24,824 nt of DNA, taken from IMG/VR virus record IMGVR_UViG_3300042341_000189, positions 1-24,824 of that record; one strand, given 5' to 3'. Below are positions 5,662 to 11,603 of the stretch, piece after piece. A program made the position numbers and the translations under genes. The notes below the pieces were generated by a model. That model saw nothing but the letters and a program-made list of their open reading frames with translations, searched no databases and was not told where the DNA came from. Each line of letters opens with the position of its first letter. Positions within the stretch are counted from its first letter, which is position 1. The DNA is from a virus.

Positions 5662-5822
5662 AGCTTTCTCCTCGCTTTGCACTTGTTTTGCTCTGGTTGC
5701 GCCAACTCTTGGCAGTCTGTTGGGTTGTTCGTCCTCGGTGCGTACATAAACACCAGCGTAAGGGCCACAACCCAGATTGCAATGGCAATGGTCAAATAGA
5801 TGTGGGTCTTAAACAAGAGCAT
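5658..5822 (-). CDS. 54-residue N-anchored membrane protein
   Basis: 54 codons from ATG 5822, overlapping the previous gene's end and sharing ATGA with the next start. A short charged N-terminus is followed by a hydrophobic helix (about residues 9-27) and a polar, basic tail with two Cys that would face the periplasm or cytoplasm. AGGAG touches the ATG, so the TTG two codons later (5816), with better spacing, is an alternative start. The function is unknown. The layout, one N-terminal anchor and a short tail, is like a small inner-membrane accessory protein. Confidence 0.5.
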   Translation of the reverse strand: MLLFKTHIYLTIAIAIWVVALTLVFMYAPRTNNPTDCQELAQPEQNKCKARRKL

Positions 5823-5913
5823 CTCCTACGCTGTCACGCTTTTGTTGCTCGTATTGCTTGATCTGCTCTGGTGTCCAAGGCACAGGACCAGTTACTGGAG
5901 GAAAGGGCCACAT
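5809..5913 (-). CDS. 34-residue Pro-rich small protein
   Basis: 34 codons from ATG 5913, starting one base after the stop of the previous gene and ending inside the start of the next. The sequence opens MWPFPPVTGPVPWTPEQ and then turns helical and charged. A weak AAGGG site lies upstream. Its composition (Trp/Pro N-terminus then Gln/Lys helix) and tight packing suggest a real small gene, but I cannot name it. A much longer in-frame reading reaches 6129 and would overlap the gene before it. Confidence 0.45.
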   Translation of the reverse strand: MWPFPPVTGPVPWTPEQIKQYEQQKRDSVGDALV

Positions 5914-5914
5914 G

Positions 5915-6169
5915 TCATGTACCCTTTGTGCCCCAATCGGGCATTGATTCTTTGGCCGCAAGCGCTTCAAGCTGGACGTACAGATTGTCCAAACCGGGAT
6001 CGCCAAAGCTGCGGCTGCAATAGTGCGACCAAAACCAAGTGGCTTCTTCCCACAGGCAATCTTTGAAAAGCCTGTCACGCACAAATGCGCCGGGGCTGTT
6101 AGGCATGTACAGCTTTTTGCTGTCTTCAATTTCGGCTCTCATGGCCGCTGCAATGGCTTCGTAGTTCAT
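5915..6169 (-). CDS. Small acidic hypothetical protein (84 aa)
   Basis: An 84-residue protein from ATG 6169, which overlaps the HNH stop (ATGA). An in-frame GTG 27 bases earlier is less likely. It is helical with conserved-looking aromatic positions (LWEEATWFWSHYCSRSF) and an acidic C-terminus. There is no membrane segment. I do not recognise a family; its position directly after the HNH nuclease in the recombination module is the only clue. Confidence 0.65.
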   Translation of the reverse strand: MNYEAIAAAMRAEIEDSKKLYMPNSPGAFVRDRLFKDCLWEEATWFWSHYCSRSFGDPGLDNLYVQLEALAAKESMPDWGTKGT

Positions 6170-6435
6170 TTCTGTCCTGTCTTGTTTAGTGTCCACTCAA
6201 GCAGTTCTTGCTGAGTGATGTCATAGTAGTCAACAAATCCCTTGCTGCCTAGCCCGTGAAAACCCTTATTGCCACGGTGATGTTCTACGCATAGCGGGAT
6301 CAATGTCTTGTAGTCGCCTTTACCCCATCCCCCTGCTCTGAGGTGGTGAAGCTCGACAGGACCGGGTTCGTGGTCGCCATAGAGGTGATGGCACAAAGCG
6401 CATCCAAGGCTTGCCACTTTGCCCTTGTGGATCAT
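6166..6435 (-). CDS. Ref/YbcO-like HNH nuclease
   Basis: An 89-residue protein from ATG 6435, set by the upstream gene ending two bases before. The core holds C12-x2-C15, the motif PVELHHLRAG, then IPLCVEHH and GFHGLGSKGF. This matches small HNH nucleases of the Ref/YbcO type that phages carry in lambda nin-like regions, where they act with NinB and resolvases in recombination or end processing. C-terminally it keeps a short helix (QQELLEWTL). It is close to the minimal length for the family and lies directly after NinB, the same order as in nin-type regions. Confidence 0.8.
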   Translation of the reverse strand: MIHKGKVASLGCALCHHLYGDHEPGPVELHHLRAGGWGKGDYKTLIPLCVEHHRGNKGFHGLGSKGFVDYYDITQQELLEWTLNKTGQK

Positions 6436-6436
6436 T

Positions 6437-6748
6437 TCAGCGCTCTTCAATCTTGACTCCGTTGGTGTTGGCCCAATACAGCAACCATTCGGTGAAGCTG
6501 ATGGCTTGCTCTTTGGTGAACCTGCGGCTTTGGTGGCCGAGTTGGACAATGCGTTCGCCATCAATGCTTGGCATGACCTTGCTGATGGTTGACATGTGGC
6601 CGCTTTCGTGTGCCCACTGGTCGATCAGAAAGCGCTTCCACGACTCTTGATTCCATCTGCTGCCATGAAGCTGGCTTTGCTTGGCGATCTGCCCGATGAT
6701 GCTGTGGTACAGCTTTTCCTGCTCACGGCTTTTCATGTCAGGAGCCAT
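6437..6748 (-). CDS. ninB: NinB-like recombination protein
   Basis: A 103-residue protein matching NinB (lambda Orf), a single-strand DNA and SSB-binding recombination mediator that supports RecA loading. Visible family features are SREQEKLYHSIIGQIA at the N-terminus, the central WKRFLIDQWAHE, the PSIDGERIVQLGHQSRRFTKEQA block and a C-terminal aromatic helix (FTEWLLYWANTNGV). ATG 6748 has AGGA nine bases upstream, and it overlaps the resolvase gene by 11 bases. Lambda Orf is longer (146 aa), so this is a compact version. Confidence 0.85.
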   Translation of the reverse strand: MAPDMKSREQEKLYHSIIGQIAKQSQLHGSRWNQESWKRFLIDQWAHESGHMSTISKVMPSIDGERIVQLGHQSRRFTKEQAISFTEWLLYWANTNGVKIEER

Positions 6749-7166
6749 TGTGATTCCTCAGTTGCCAAGCCACCATTGCTGCGTCACGCTCATGTTGGTT
6801 TGACCTATGCTCCCATCCTGTAAACAAGTTGAAGTCCTCTGAGTTCATCTTTGCACCTTTGGCTTTTGGGCTGACTCGCATGAACCTGATTTCCCAACGT
6901 CTGCAAATTTCCTCTATCAACGAACACAACGCATCAACCTGCCCAATCTTCCGAGCAATGTTGTTTGCCACAGCCTTGTTTTTTGATGGAACCCACACAG
7001 CGCTTTGCAGGCGGCTATCTTCAAACACAATCAGGTCTGCAAATGACCTTTTGACGCAATCTTGGATGTCGATGGGTTGAATGGTCTGCAATGACAACAG
7101 CTTGCCATTGGTGAACAGGGCAACGCCTGTGTTGACTCCGGGATCAATCCCGATTACTTGTTTCAT
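6738..7166 (-). CDS. RuvC-like Holliday-junction resolvase
   Basis: 142 residues with a RuvC/RNase H-like fold. Strand one carries GIDPGVNTG with catalytic D8. E49 follows in VFED. The end has HERDAAMVAW with D128, matching the last acidic site. These would bind two Mg ions to cut four-way junctions symmetrically. Phages use such enzymes to debranch DNA before packaging. The start is ATG 7166, which overlaps the previous stop (ATGA) and has GGAG upstream. The lengthy basic segment SPKAKGAKMN fits DNA binding. Confidence 0.85.
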   Translation of the reverse strand: MKQVIGIDPGVNTGVALFTNGKLLSLQTIQPIDIQDCVKRSFADLIVFEDSRLQSAVWVPSKNKAVANNIARKIGQVDALCSLIEEICRRWEIRFMRVSPKAKGAKMNSEDFNLFTGWEHRSNQHERDAAMVAWQLRNHNGS

Positions 7167-7372
7167 TCCAATTCTCCGTCTTGTAGTTTCTTCATGTATC
7201 CACGGATACGGGCAACCGAGCCTGTTCCGTACCTTCTCTCAAGCCATTCAATGCGAACTGGCGTAAGAACCTTTTGGCCTGTCGATTCGTAAGTCCTGTA
7301 CAGAACTCGCGCTTCACCAAGCTCAATCATGTACCTTTCGCCTTCATCGCTAACTGCTCTGCGTGTCATCAT
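7163..7372 (-). CDS. Small hypothetical protein (69 aa)
   Basis: A 69-residue protein. ATG 7372 is preferred because it forms an ATGA overlap with the winged-helix gene before it; ATG 7384 and 7369 are also in frame. It is rich in Arg and Glu. Its centre (TPVRIEWLERRYGTGSVARIRGYMKKL) looks like a helix-turn-helix or basic helical DNA-binding patch, though no family is recognised. It lies between a winged-helix protein and the resolvase. Confidence 0.65.
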   Translation of the reverse strand: MMTRRAVSDEGERYMIELGEARVLYRTYESTGQKVLTPVRIEWLERRYGTGSVARIRGYMKKLQDGELE

Positions 7373-7536
7373 GTCAACGTCCATTTGCCGTTTTCACGCT
7401 TGATTGCGTGAATTTCGGAAAGGTATTGCAGCACAGAATTAACATGCGCTTTTGTCCAGCCAGTGATCTCAAGAATCTCTTGGCGTTTGAGTGCGCCATG
7501 CTCAAGAAGCTTTTTCAGTGCGTAAGATTTGGTCAT
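7369..7536 (-). CDS. 55-residue winged helix-turn-helix protein
   Basis: A 55-codon frame from ATG 7536, overlapping the replication gene's TGA (ATGA), with GAGGAAAG upstream. The layout is a winged helix: helix 1 (SYALKKLLEHGAL), a turn into KRQEILEITGW, recognition helix TKAHVNSVLQYLSEI, and a short wing (AIKRENGKWTLT). It is probably a small DNA-binding regulator or replication accessory. The gene is well supported by overlaps at both ends. Confidence 0.7.
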   Translation of the reverse strand: MTKSYALKKLLEHGALKRQEILEITGWTKAHVNSVLQYLSEIHAIKRENGKWTLT

Positions 7537-8306
7537 GCTTTCCTCAGTACAGAGTTGATTTGTTGACGGATGCTTTCAGGGATTGGAGCAGCCTTTTTGC
7601 GATCTGCCTCAATTTTCAGCAACTCAGGGTCAGGACCAGAGTGTTTGGCAGGGACTGTTGTTCGGGCAACGTCAGCGGCTTGCTGGGCATAGGATTGCTT
7701 GGGGGCCACCCACTCAGCCTTGAACCCTCGCCATCCACGGGCCGCACACTCTGCCAAAGCCTTCTCAAGCGTCCAGCCTGCCAGCTTTGCCTGTTCGGCA
7801 ATGCTGTTGACAACCACGGGGGTGATGATGGCTCTGGCGGTCTTCCTTTGTTTGACAAAAGAATCCCAAACCTCTGGTGACACGCCTTCAGGCGCGGCAA
7901 CGACAGTTGCCTTCTCTTTCTTTGTTTCTTGTTTATTGGTTATTGGTTCTTGTTTATTGTTTGGTTGAACGTCCGTTGGACGGGCGTTGTTCCTGCGTTC
8001 AGCAGATGCCTTACCTGCGCGTGACGCTTGTTCGATTTTCGAGTGAAAGTGGGCAATTTCCTTGTCGGCACGGCTGCTTGCATAGCCTTCTTCCGTGTGT
8101 TCAAAGAACTCATTGAGGACATCCCGGACAAGTGCGGCGTGGTCTCGCATACCGATCTGCTTGGCGACAACTGAAGCGTCATTGCTCAGTGGCTTTTCGT
8201 GCAGGTAGTACAGGTCCAGAAGCCTGCGATACGCCAAGTCCTCAAGCAAGTCGAGGTGACGGGTATGGGACGCATAGTCCCCAATGTTGAATTGGTAGTA
8301 GTGCAT
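7533..8306 (-). CDS. DUF1376-type phage replication protein
   Basis: A 257-residue protein with an N-terminal DUF1376 (YdaU-like) domain. Its first 50 residues hold the diagnostic pattern YYQFNIGDYASHTRHLDL followed by EDLAYRRLLDLYY. A Lys/Gln/Thr-rich linker (about 105-135) leads to a C-terminal part with EVWDSFVKQRKTARA and WTLEKALAECAARGWRGFKAEW, the helical tail found in phage replisome organisers that helps load the host helicase. ATG 8306 is used with AAGG upstream; an earlier TTG is in frame. Putative promoter 8404-8433 lies in front. This is the likely initiator or helicase-loading protein and thus the functional partner of an origin. Confidence 0.8.
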   Translation of the reverse strand: MHYYQFNIGDYASHTRHLDLLEDLAYRRLLDLYYLHEKPLSNDASVVAKQIGMRDHAALVRDVLNEFFEHTEEGYASSRADKEIAHFHSKIEQASRAGKASAERRNNARPTDVQPNNKQEPITNKQETKKEKATVVAAPEGVSPEVWDSFVKQRKTARAIITPVVVNSIAEQAKLAGWTLEKALAECAARGWRGFKAEWVAPKQSYAQQAADVARTTVPAKHSGPDPELLKIEADRKKAAPIPESIRQQINSVLRKA

Positions 8307-8403
8307 TATCAACCTTACTTCATCGGTTCACTTCACTGAAGAAACATTGGCAGGACGGTGAAGAATCGTCTTTTCAGGAGCTACCCTAGCCATGTCTCAT
8401 AAA

Positions 8404-8433
8404 ACTATACCACCATTCAGGCTCGGCTGTAAA
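8404..8433 (-). promoter_or_regulatory. Putative sigma-70 promoter before the replication gene
   Basis: On the minus strand a -35-like TTTACA (8433-8428) and a -10-like TATAGT (8409-8404) are separated by 18 bases; each matches the consensus at 5 of 6 positions. It overlaps the 3' end of the preceding gene and faces the 110-base gap before the DUF1376 gene. Confidence 0.4.
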
Positions 8434-8818
8434 TGGTGATGGGTTTGTTCTGATGGTACTTTTGAGTCATCCGAGCAATCTCGCTTTTGTCAAACATGCT
8501 CTTGGTTGACGCAGACAGGTCAAAGGCATTGCCTCTGGACTTGGGTGTCCCATCTTCCCATTTGTCTGCCACAATGGCTGGCAACTTTTGGTCTGGCACT
8601 TTCATCTTCTTGTTTGTCAGCTTGTAGTAATGATGGATTTTGCGTGTTGCTGCATTACGCTTTGTGTGAGACAACTCAATCAATCCTTCTGCCAGCAGCG
8701 CTTCTTTGATGGCTGATGGAGAGGTTGTGTAGCGGTGGCTTATCCTGTTTGCAAGCCCTCTTTGAGACAGAGGGCCGTTCTCCAAGCATTTCAAGAAGAA
8801 CTGTTTTTCTTGTAGCAT
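8417..8818 (-). CDS. Winged-helix regulator (133 aa)
   Basis: A 133-residue protein from ATG 8818, chosen for AAAAAGGAAG ahead of it. An upstream in-frame reading would overlap the previous gene more than needed. Residues 1-70 form a MarR-like winged helix: KQFFLKCLENGPLSQRGLANRI, then SPSAIKEALLAEGLIELSH as the recognition helix and wing. The C-terminal half is basic and polar (KMKVPDQKLPAIV, STKSMFDKSEIARMTQKYH) and may mediate multimerisation or partner binding. It is probably a transcription regulator of the middle operon; replication function is an alternative. Confidence 0.7.
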   Translation of the reverse strand: MLQEKQFFLKCLENGPLSQRGLANRISHRYTTSPSAIKEALLAEGLIELSHTKRNAATRKIHHYYKLTNKKMKVPDQKLPAIVADKWEDGTPKSRGNAFDLSASTKSMFDKSEIARMTQKYHQNKPITIYSRA

Positions 8819-8982
8819 ATTTCCACTTCCTTTTTGGTGATGATTTCGATTGATCGGGTCAGGATTGCCACGGCTGCGGCATCCCAGTCTCCGGGGTGAG
8901 GGCAATTGGTGTAAGCCTCAAGCATGGTGAAATCTCGGATGGTCCATGCTGAGTCTTCTTCAAGTTGGTCTGGTGTTTTCAT
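8791..8982 (-). CDS. Small hypothetical protein, first gene of the leftward operon
   Basis: A 63-residue protein from ATG 8982 (an in-frame TTG sits two codons upstream). It is acidic at first (MKTPDQLEEDSAW) and then helical. It contains PHPGDWDAAAVAILTRS, which suggests a small alpha-helical fold, and ends in a lysine-rich tail (KKEVEICYKKNSSS). I do not recognise it. It overlaps the winged-helix gene by 28 bases and is the most upstream gene of the leftward operon. Confidence 0.65.
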   Translation of the reverse strand: MKTPDQLEEDSAWTIRDFTMLEAYTNCPHPGDWDAAAVAILTRSIEIITKKEVEICYKKNSSS

Positions 8983-9086
8983 TCGCAAAGATTACCATCT
9001 TAGACCCGCTTGTATATTGGGGTTTGTCCTAATGTTTTTTTCTTTGTTGCGTCATAAGATTGAGGCTCAACAAGACAGGAGTTCAC
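8983..9086. promoter_or_regulatory. Divergent intergenic region
   Basis: This gap of 104 bases separates the start of the leftward operon (8982) from the rightward gene at 9087. It must hold the start signals for at least one of them. An AT-rich core with T-runs lies at 9030-9045. A -10-like TATACA is on the minus strand and a TAAGAT-like element on the plus strand, but I could not match either to a good -35. It is the natural place for an early switch. Confidence 0.45.
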
Positions 9087-9242
9087 ATGAACATCACGCT
9101 TTTACGCCACGCACGGCGCATTTTTCAGACATACAATGCCTCCCCCGAGGTAATCCGCAGTTATCAGCGCAAGTGGGCGCGATCTGTTCATCAGCTTGGT
9201 CCTAACTGGCTGTTGGCTCAACAAGTTACAAAGGTGCAATGA
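9087..9242 (+). CDS. 51-residue small basic protein
   Basis: 51 codons from ATG 9087 behind ACAGGAGTTCAC, a strong ribosome site. It is basic and helical (RHARRIFQTYN, EVIRSYQRKWARSVHQ). It is the first rightward gene of the early cluster 9087-11603 and overlaps the next start (ATGATG). It may be a regulator or host-takeover protein; I do not recognise a family. Confidence 0.6.
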   Translation: MNITLLRHARRIFQTYNASPEVIRSYQRKWARSVHQLGPNWLLAQQVTKVQ

Positions 9243-9391
9243 TGGCTGCAATTATTGGTATTTCGTGTTTTCTCGCATGGATCACACACATCTTCACTTG
9301 CTTTGCCGAGGGCTTGTGGGGCTTTCTGATTGCTGGAGCATTGCTGTTCCCGATTGGAATTTTGCACGGTTTTTATCTTTGGTTCAGATAA
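9239..9391 (+). CDS. 50-residue small membrane protein
   Basis: 50 codons from ATG 9239 (or 9242). It is hydrophobic throughout: AAIIGISCFLAWITHIF, then GLWGFLIAGALLFPIGILHGFYLW, which would form two membrane segments with a short polar link around ITHIF...CFAE. The WITH...IAGA...FPIGI...HG pattern is one I have seen in other proteobacterial phages, where it sits in the early region; its function is unknown. A holin-like or exclusion function is possible. Confidence 0.65.
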   Translation: MMAAIIGISCFLAWITHIFTCFAEGLWGFLIAGALLFPIGILHGFYLWFR

Positions 9392-9397
9392 GGTGTT

Positions 9398-9424
9398 CAG
9401 CCGACCTGTAACGGCTGTTTTTTT
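9398..9424 (+). terminator. Strong hairpin with T-run ahead of the SSB-like gene
   Basis: CAGCCG (9398-9403) pairs with CGGCTG (9412-9417) over an 8-base loop, followed by seven T to 9424. The hairpin sits between two co-directional genes: it starts 7 bases after the stop at 9391, and its T-run directly precedes the GGAG ribosome site (9425-9428). It is therefore a terminator, or a gate that attenuates expression of the replication genes downstream. Confidence 0.75.
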
Positions 9425-9435
9425 GGAGAATGAAA

Positions 9436-10068
9436 ATGGGCTTTGTAGCTTCTGACAGTGGTGGTGGCAACTTCAAACGAGTGCCTTCTGGCGTTCATAT
9501 TGGTCGTTGCTATTCGTTGATTGACCTTGGCACTCAGTTGTCATCTGGTCAATACGGCGAGAAATTGCAGCACAAGATTCGTGTTGCTTGGGAGTTGTTT
9601 GGCGAGGATGAAGAAGGCAATCCATTGACCGTTGAGTTTGACGGCCAAGTGATGCCAATGACCATCAGCAAGTCATACACATTGTCTCTCAGTGAGAAGG
9701 CATCTTTGCGTAAAGATTTGCAATCGTGGCGTGGCCGTGAGTTTACAGATGAAGAGGCCAAGGGCTTTGACATCAGCAAGCTGCTTGGCGCGTACTGCAT
9801 GGTCAACGTCACAACCAGCGAAACCAACGGCAAGACGTATTCCAACGTGGCAAACCTGACTCCATTGCCAACGGCATTGAAGAACAGCAAGCCTGTTGCC
9901 GTCCACCAGAACGTGATGTTCGATTTGGACAATCCTGATTGGGGCATCTTTGACACGTTCCACGACAAGCTCAAAGACGCAATCAAGCGCAGCCCTGAGT
10001 TTGCTCAAGCATCGGGTCAATCTGCCGGTCAAGCGCAATCAGGTGGCTTTGAGGATTCGGACTTCTGA
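9436..10068 (+). CDS. SSB-like single-strand DNA-binding protein
   Basis: 210 residues from ATG 9436, two codons inside the longer reading at 9430, because GGAG has proper spacing only to 9436. The fold looks like an OB barrel with a phage-type pattern: GVHIGRCYSLIDLGTQ, QHKIRVAWELFG, KSYTLSLSEKASLRKDLQSWRGREFTDEE (in parts), DISKLLGAYCMVNV, YSNVANLTPLP. It ends in an acidic tail FEDSDF, the typical SSB C-terminus that docks replication partners. The likely role is protecting phage ssDNA and recruiting partners. It begins a cluster with Gp157, MazG-like and DUF3310 genes. Confidence 0.75.
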   Translation: MGFVASDSGGGNFKRVPSGVHIGRCYSLIDLGTQLSSGQYGEKLQHKIRVAWELFGEDEEGNPLTVEFDGQVMPMTISKSYTLSLSEKASLRKDLQSWRGREFTDEEAKGFDISKLLGAYCMVNVTTSETNGKTYSNVANLTPLPTALKNSKPVAVHQNVMFDLDNPDWGIFDTFHDKLKDAIKRSPEFAQASGQSAGQAQSGGFEDSDF

Positions 10069-10070
10069 CC

Positions 10071-10565
10071 ATGACCAGTCTCTACCAACTTGCACACGAT
10101 TTCCGTGAACAACTTGACGATCTTTTTGATCCAGAGACTGGTGAGGCTTTGCCAGCGTTTGACGAGTTCCGGGTCATGCTCGGCAACAAAGCAAACGCTG
10201 TCGCTGCCTACGTCCTTAACTGCGAATCGGATGCCGAGCAGGCCAAGAATGCCATCAAACGCATCAAAGCCTTGCAAACGGCCTACGAGCGAAAAGCTGA
10301 GAAGCTGAGGGATTACCTTGCCGAGAATATGAAAACGGCTGGAATCCACGAAATAAAGGCTTCTGACGGGTCTTTCATCGTCAAGCTTTATGTTGACCGT
10401 GATGAATCTGTTGTGTTGGATGAGGGTGTTGTTTTTCCATTGCACCTTCGTGCCGACCCAAAGCCTCCAGAGCCAAGCAAAACCAAGATCAAAGCAGCAA
10501 TCCTTGCTGGTGAGCCTGTTGCTGGAGCCTACATTGTTCGCAAGGACAGGTTGACCATCAAATGA
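10071..10565 (+). CDS. Gp157-like phage protein
   Basis: 164 residues resembling siphovirus Gp157, a family linked in streptococcal phage work to resistance phenotypes but without a biochemical role. Visible are LYQLAHDFREQLDDLFD at the start, a central coiled helix with NAVAAYVLNCESDAEQAKNA and KALQTAYERKAEKLRDYL, then a small beta unit (GSFIVKLYVDR) and an ending with TKIKAAILAGEPVAGA. It begins two bases after the SSB-like stop. Confidence 0.8.
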   Translation: MTSLYQLAHDFREQLDDLFDPETGEALPAFDEFRVMLGNKANAVAAYVLNCESDAEQAKNAIKRIKALQTAYERKAEKLRDYLAENMKTAGIHEIKASDGSFIVKLYVDRDESVVLDEGVVFPLHLRADPKPPEPSKTKIKAAILAGEPVAGAYIVRKDRLTIK

Positions 10566-10657
10566 TTTCGGGCCGAAAGCGGATGCTGCGTGATGACGCA
10601 TGGCTCATAGCCATAAAGGTCGGCGCAGTGCAGCGAGTAGGCCCACCCTTTTTTTAA
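10562..10657 (+). CDS. Putative 31-residue basic protein
   Basis: A frame of 31 codons opens with ATGA overlapping the Gp157 stop and ends with TAA at 10655-10657. It would encode MISGRKRMLRDDAWLIAIKV and a GPPFF end. Without it the otherwise tightly packed cluster would have a 106-base gap. No separate ribosome site is visible, so it would be expressed by coupling. The same bases also fold into stems (see findings), so it could instead be an untranslated structured leader. Confidence 0.4.
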   Translation: MISGRKRMLRDDAWLIAIKVGAVQRVGPPFF

Positions 10658-10671
10658 CCACAGGAGAAGAT

Positions 10672-10881
10672 ATGTCCCGCATTTACACCGTTGGCTACGG
10701 CCAAGAAACCCGTCTTGTTCGCGCCAACACTCGCGCACAAGCCATGAACCATGTTGCTCAAAACATCATCAAGGTTCAGATTCCAACACAAGATCAGTTG
10801 ATTGATCTTATTTCCAAGGGCGGCTCGGTTGAGACCGCCCTGCGTCAAGAGCAAGACAACCTTCCACTGGAGCAAGCATGA
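10672..10881 (+). CDS. Small hypothetical protein (69 aa)
   Basis: 69 residues from ATG 10672, set by ACAGGAGAAGAT just upstream. It has a Tyr/Arg-containing N-terminus (SRIYTVGYGQETRLVRANT), then helices (RAQAMNHVAQNII and DQLIDLISKGGSVETALRQE). It looks like a small regulator or partner protein. Its stop overlaps the MazG-like start (ATGA at 10878). Confidence 0.65.
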   Translation: MSRIYTVGYGQETRLVRANTRAQAMNHVAQNIIKVQIPTQDQLIDLISKGGSVETALRQEQDNLPLEQA

Positions 10882-11183
10882 GCTACGCAGATGTTGAGAT
10901 GAACATCATTCGGTGGGCTGAGTCACGGAAGATTATTCCAAATAGCACCCCTGACACGCAGTTGCTCAAGGCCATGTCTGAGCTTGGCGAATTGGCCGAT
11001 GCCACCATTAAGAAGGACCGCGCCGGGATCATTGATGGTGTTGGTGATGTGATGGTCTGCTTGGTCAACTATTGCGCCCTGCAAGACATTAACTTGGTAA
11101 GCTGCATTGAAGCGGCATACGATGAAATCAAGGACCGCAAAGGCACTCTGATGCCAAATGGCGTGTTCGTCAAGGAGTCGTGA
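10878..11183 (+). CDS. MazG-like nucleotide pyrophosphohydrolase
   Basis: 101 residues. MazG-type enzymes hydrolyse NTPs or (d)NTPs to the monophosphate and PPi. The metal-binding pattern is visible: E35-x2-E38 in SELGELADA, then D53 and D57 in IIDGVGDVMVCLVNY. Family members often have E instead of D53, so activity is likely but substrate unknown. Phages use such genes to adjust nucleotide or (p)ppGpp pools. It starts at ATG 10878 and has a stop-start overlap with DUF3310. Confidence 0.8.
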   Translation: MSYADVEMNIIRWAESRKIIPNSTPDTQLLKAMSELGELADATIKKDRAGIIDGVGDVMVCLVNYCALQDINLVSCIEAAYDEIKDRKGTLMPNGVFVKES

Positions 11184-11425
11184 TGCCGTTTAATCTTCCA
11201 GTCTCTGCCCTTGATAAGCAAATATCAGGCAACCACTACAAAGACAAAGGCATCCAGCCCATTGTCTACATCCACGCAAACAATCTGGGATTCTGTGAGG
11301 GCAACGTAGTGAAATACGTTACCCGGCACAAGGAGAAGAACGGCGCTGCTGACATCCGCAAGGCCATTCATTACCTAGAGTTGCTGCTGGAGTTGGAATA
11401 CAAAGATGACACCACTGCTGTTTGA
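11183..11425 (+). CDS. DUF3310 (SaV-like) phage protein
   Basis: 80 residues from ATG 11183, overlapping the preceding TGA (TGATG) with AAGGAG upstream. The family block is clear: GNHYKDKGIQPIVYI, then ANNLGFCEGNVVKYVTRH and KNGAADIRKAIHYLELLLE. DUF3310 proteins are common in phages beside nucleotide-metabolism genes. A role in nucleotide kinase or dNTP pool control has been proposed, but none is established. Confidence 0.85.
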   Translation: MPFNLPVSALDKQISGNHYKDKGIQPIVYIHANNLGFCEGNVVKYVTRHKEKNGAADIRKAIHYLELLLELEYKDDTTAV

Positions 11426-11603
11426 TGTCTGTCGTTGCGATCCAGAAGTGGTCGATAACTACTGCAAGAACTGCAAGCGATGGCTCCAACACCCTGAACA
11501 GGTATTGGGGCCACGCACTCCAGTTGTCAGTGTAGAAACAAGCGCATCAGAGGCTTGCTGCTACACGCCAATCAGCCTTCAAGAACTTCCAAAACGTGCT
11601 TGA
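11406..11603 (+). CDS. Small Cys-rich (zinc-knuckle-like) protein
   Basis: 65 residues from ATG 11406, overlapping DUF3310 by 20 bases. C9, C11, C20 and C23 (VCRCDPEVVDNYCKNCKRW) form a compact knuckle likely to hold zinc; two more Cys sit at 51 and 52. It has no recognised function. Its end overlaps the converging endolysin gene by 32 bases, so both are read through each other's 3' end. Confidence 0.6.
   Translation: MTPLLFDVCRCDPEVVDNYCKNCKRWLQHPEQVLGPRTPVVSVETSASEACCYTPISLQELPKRA

Noticed and set aside
8328-8393. A 21-codon leftward frame in the gap before the DUF1376 gene
   Set aside because: No ribosome site; the putative promoter would start RNA only a few bases before its ATG. Not enough support to list.
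10029-10601. A leftward 190-codon frame opposite the Gp157-like gene
   Set aside because: Its product looks non-protein-like, it has no ribosome site and it runs opposite well-supported SSB-like and Gp157 genes.
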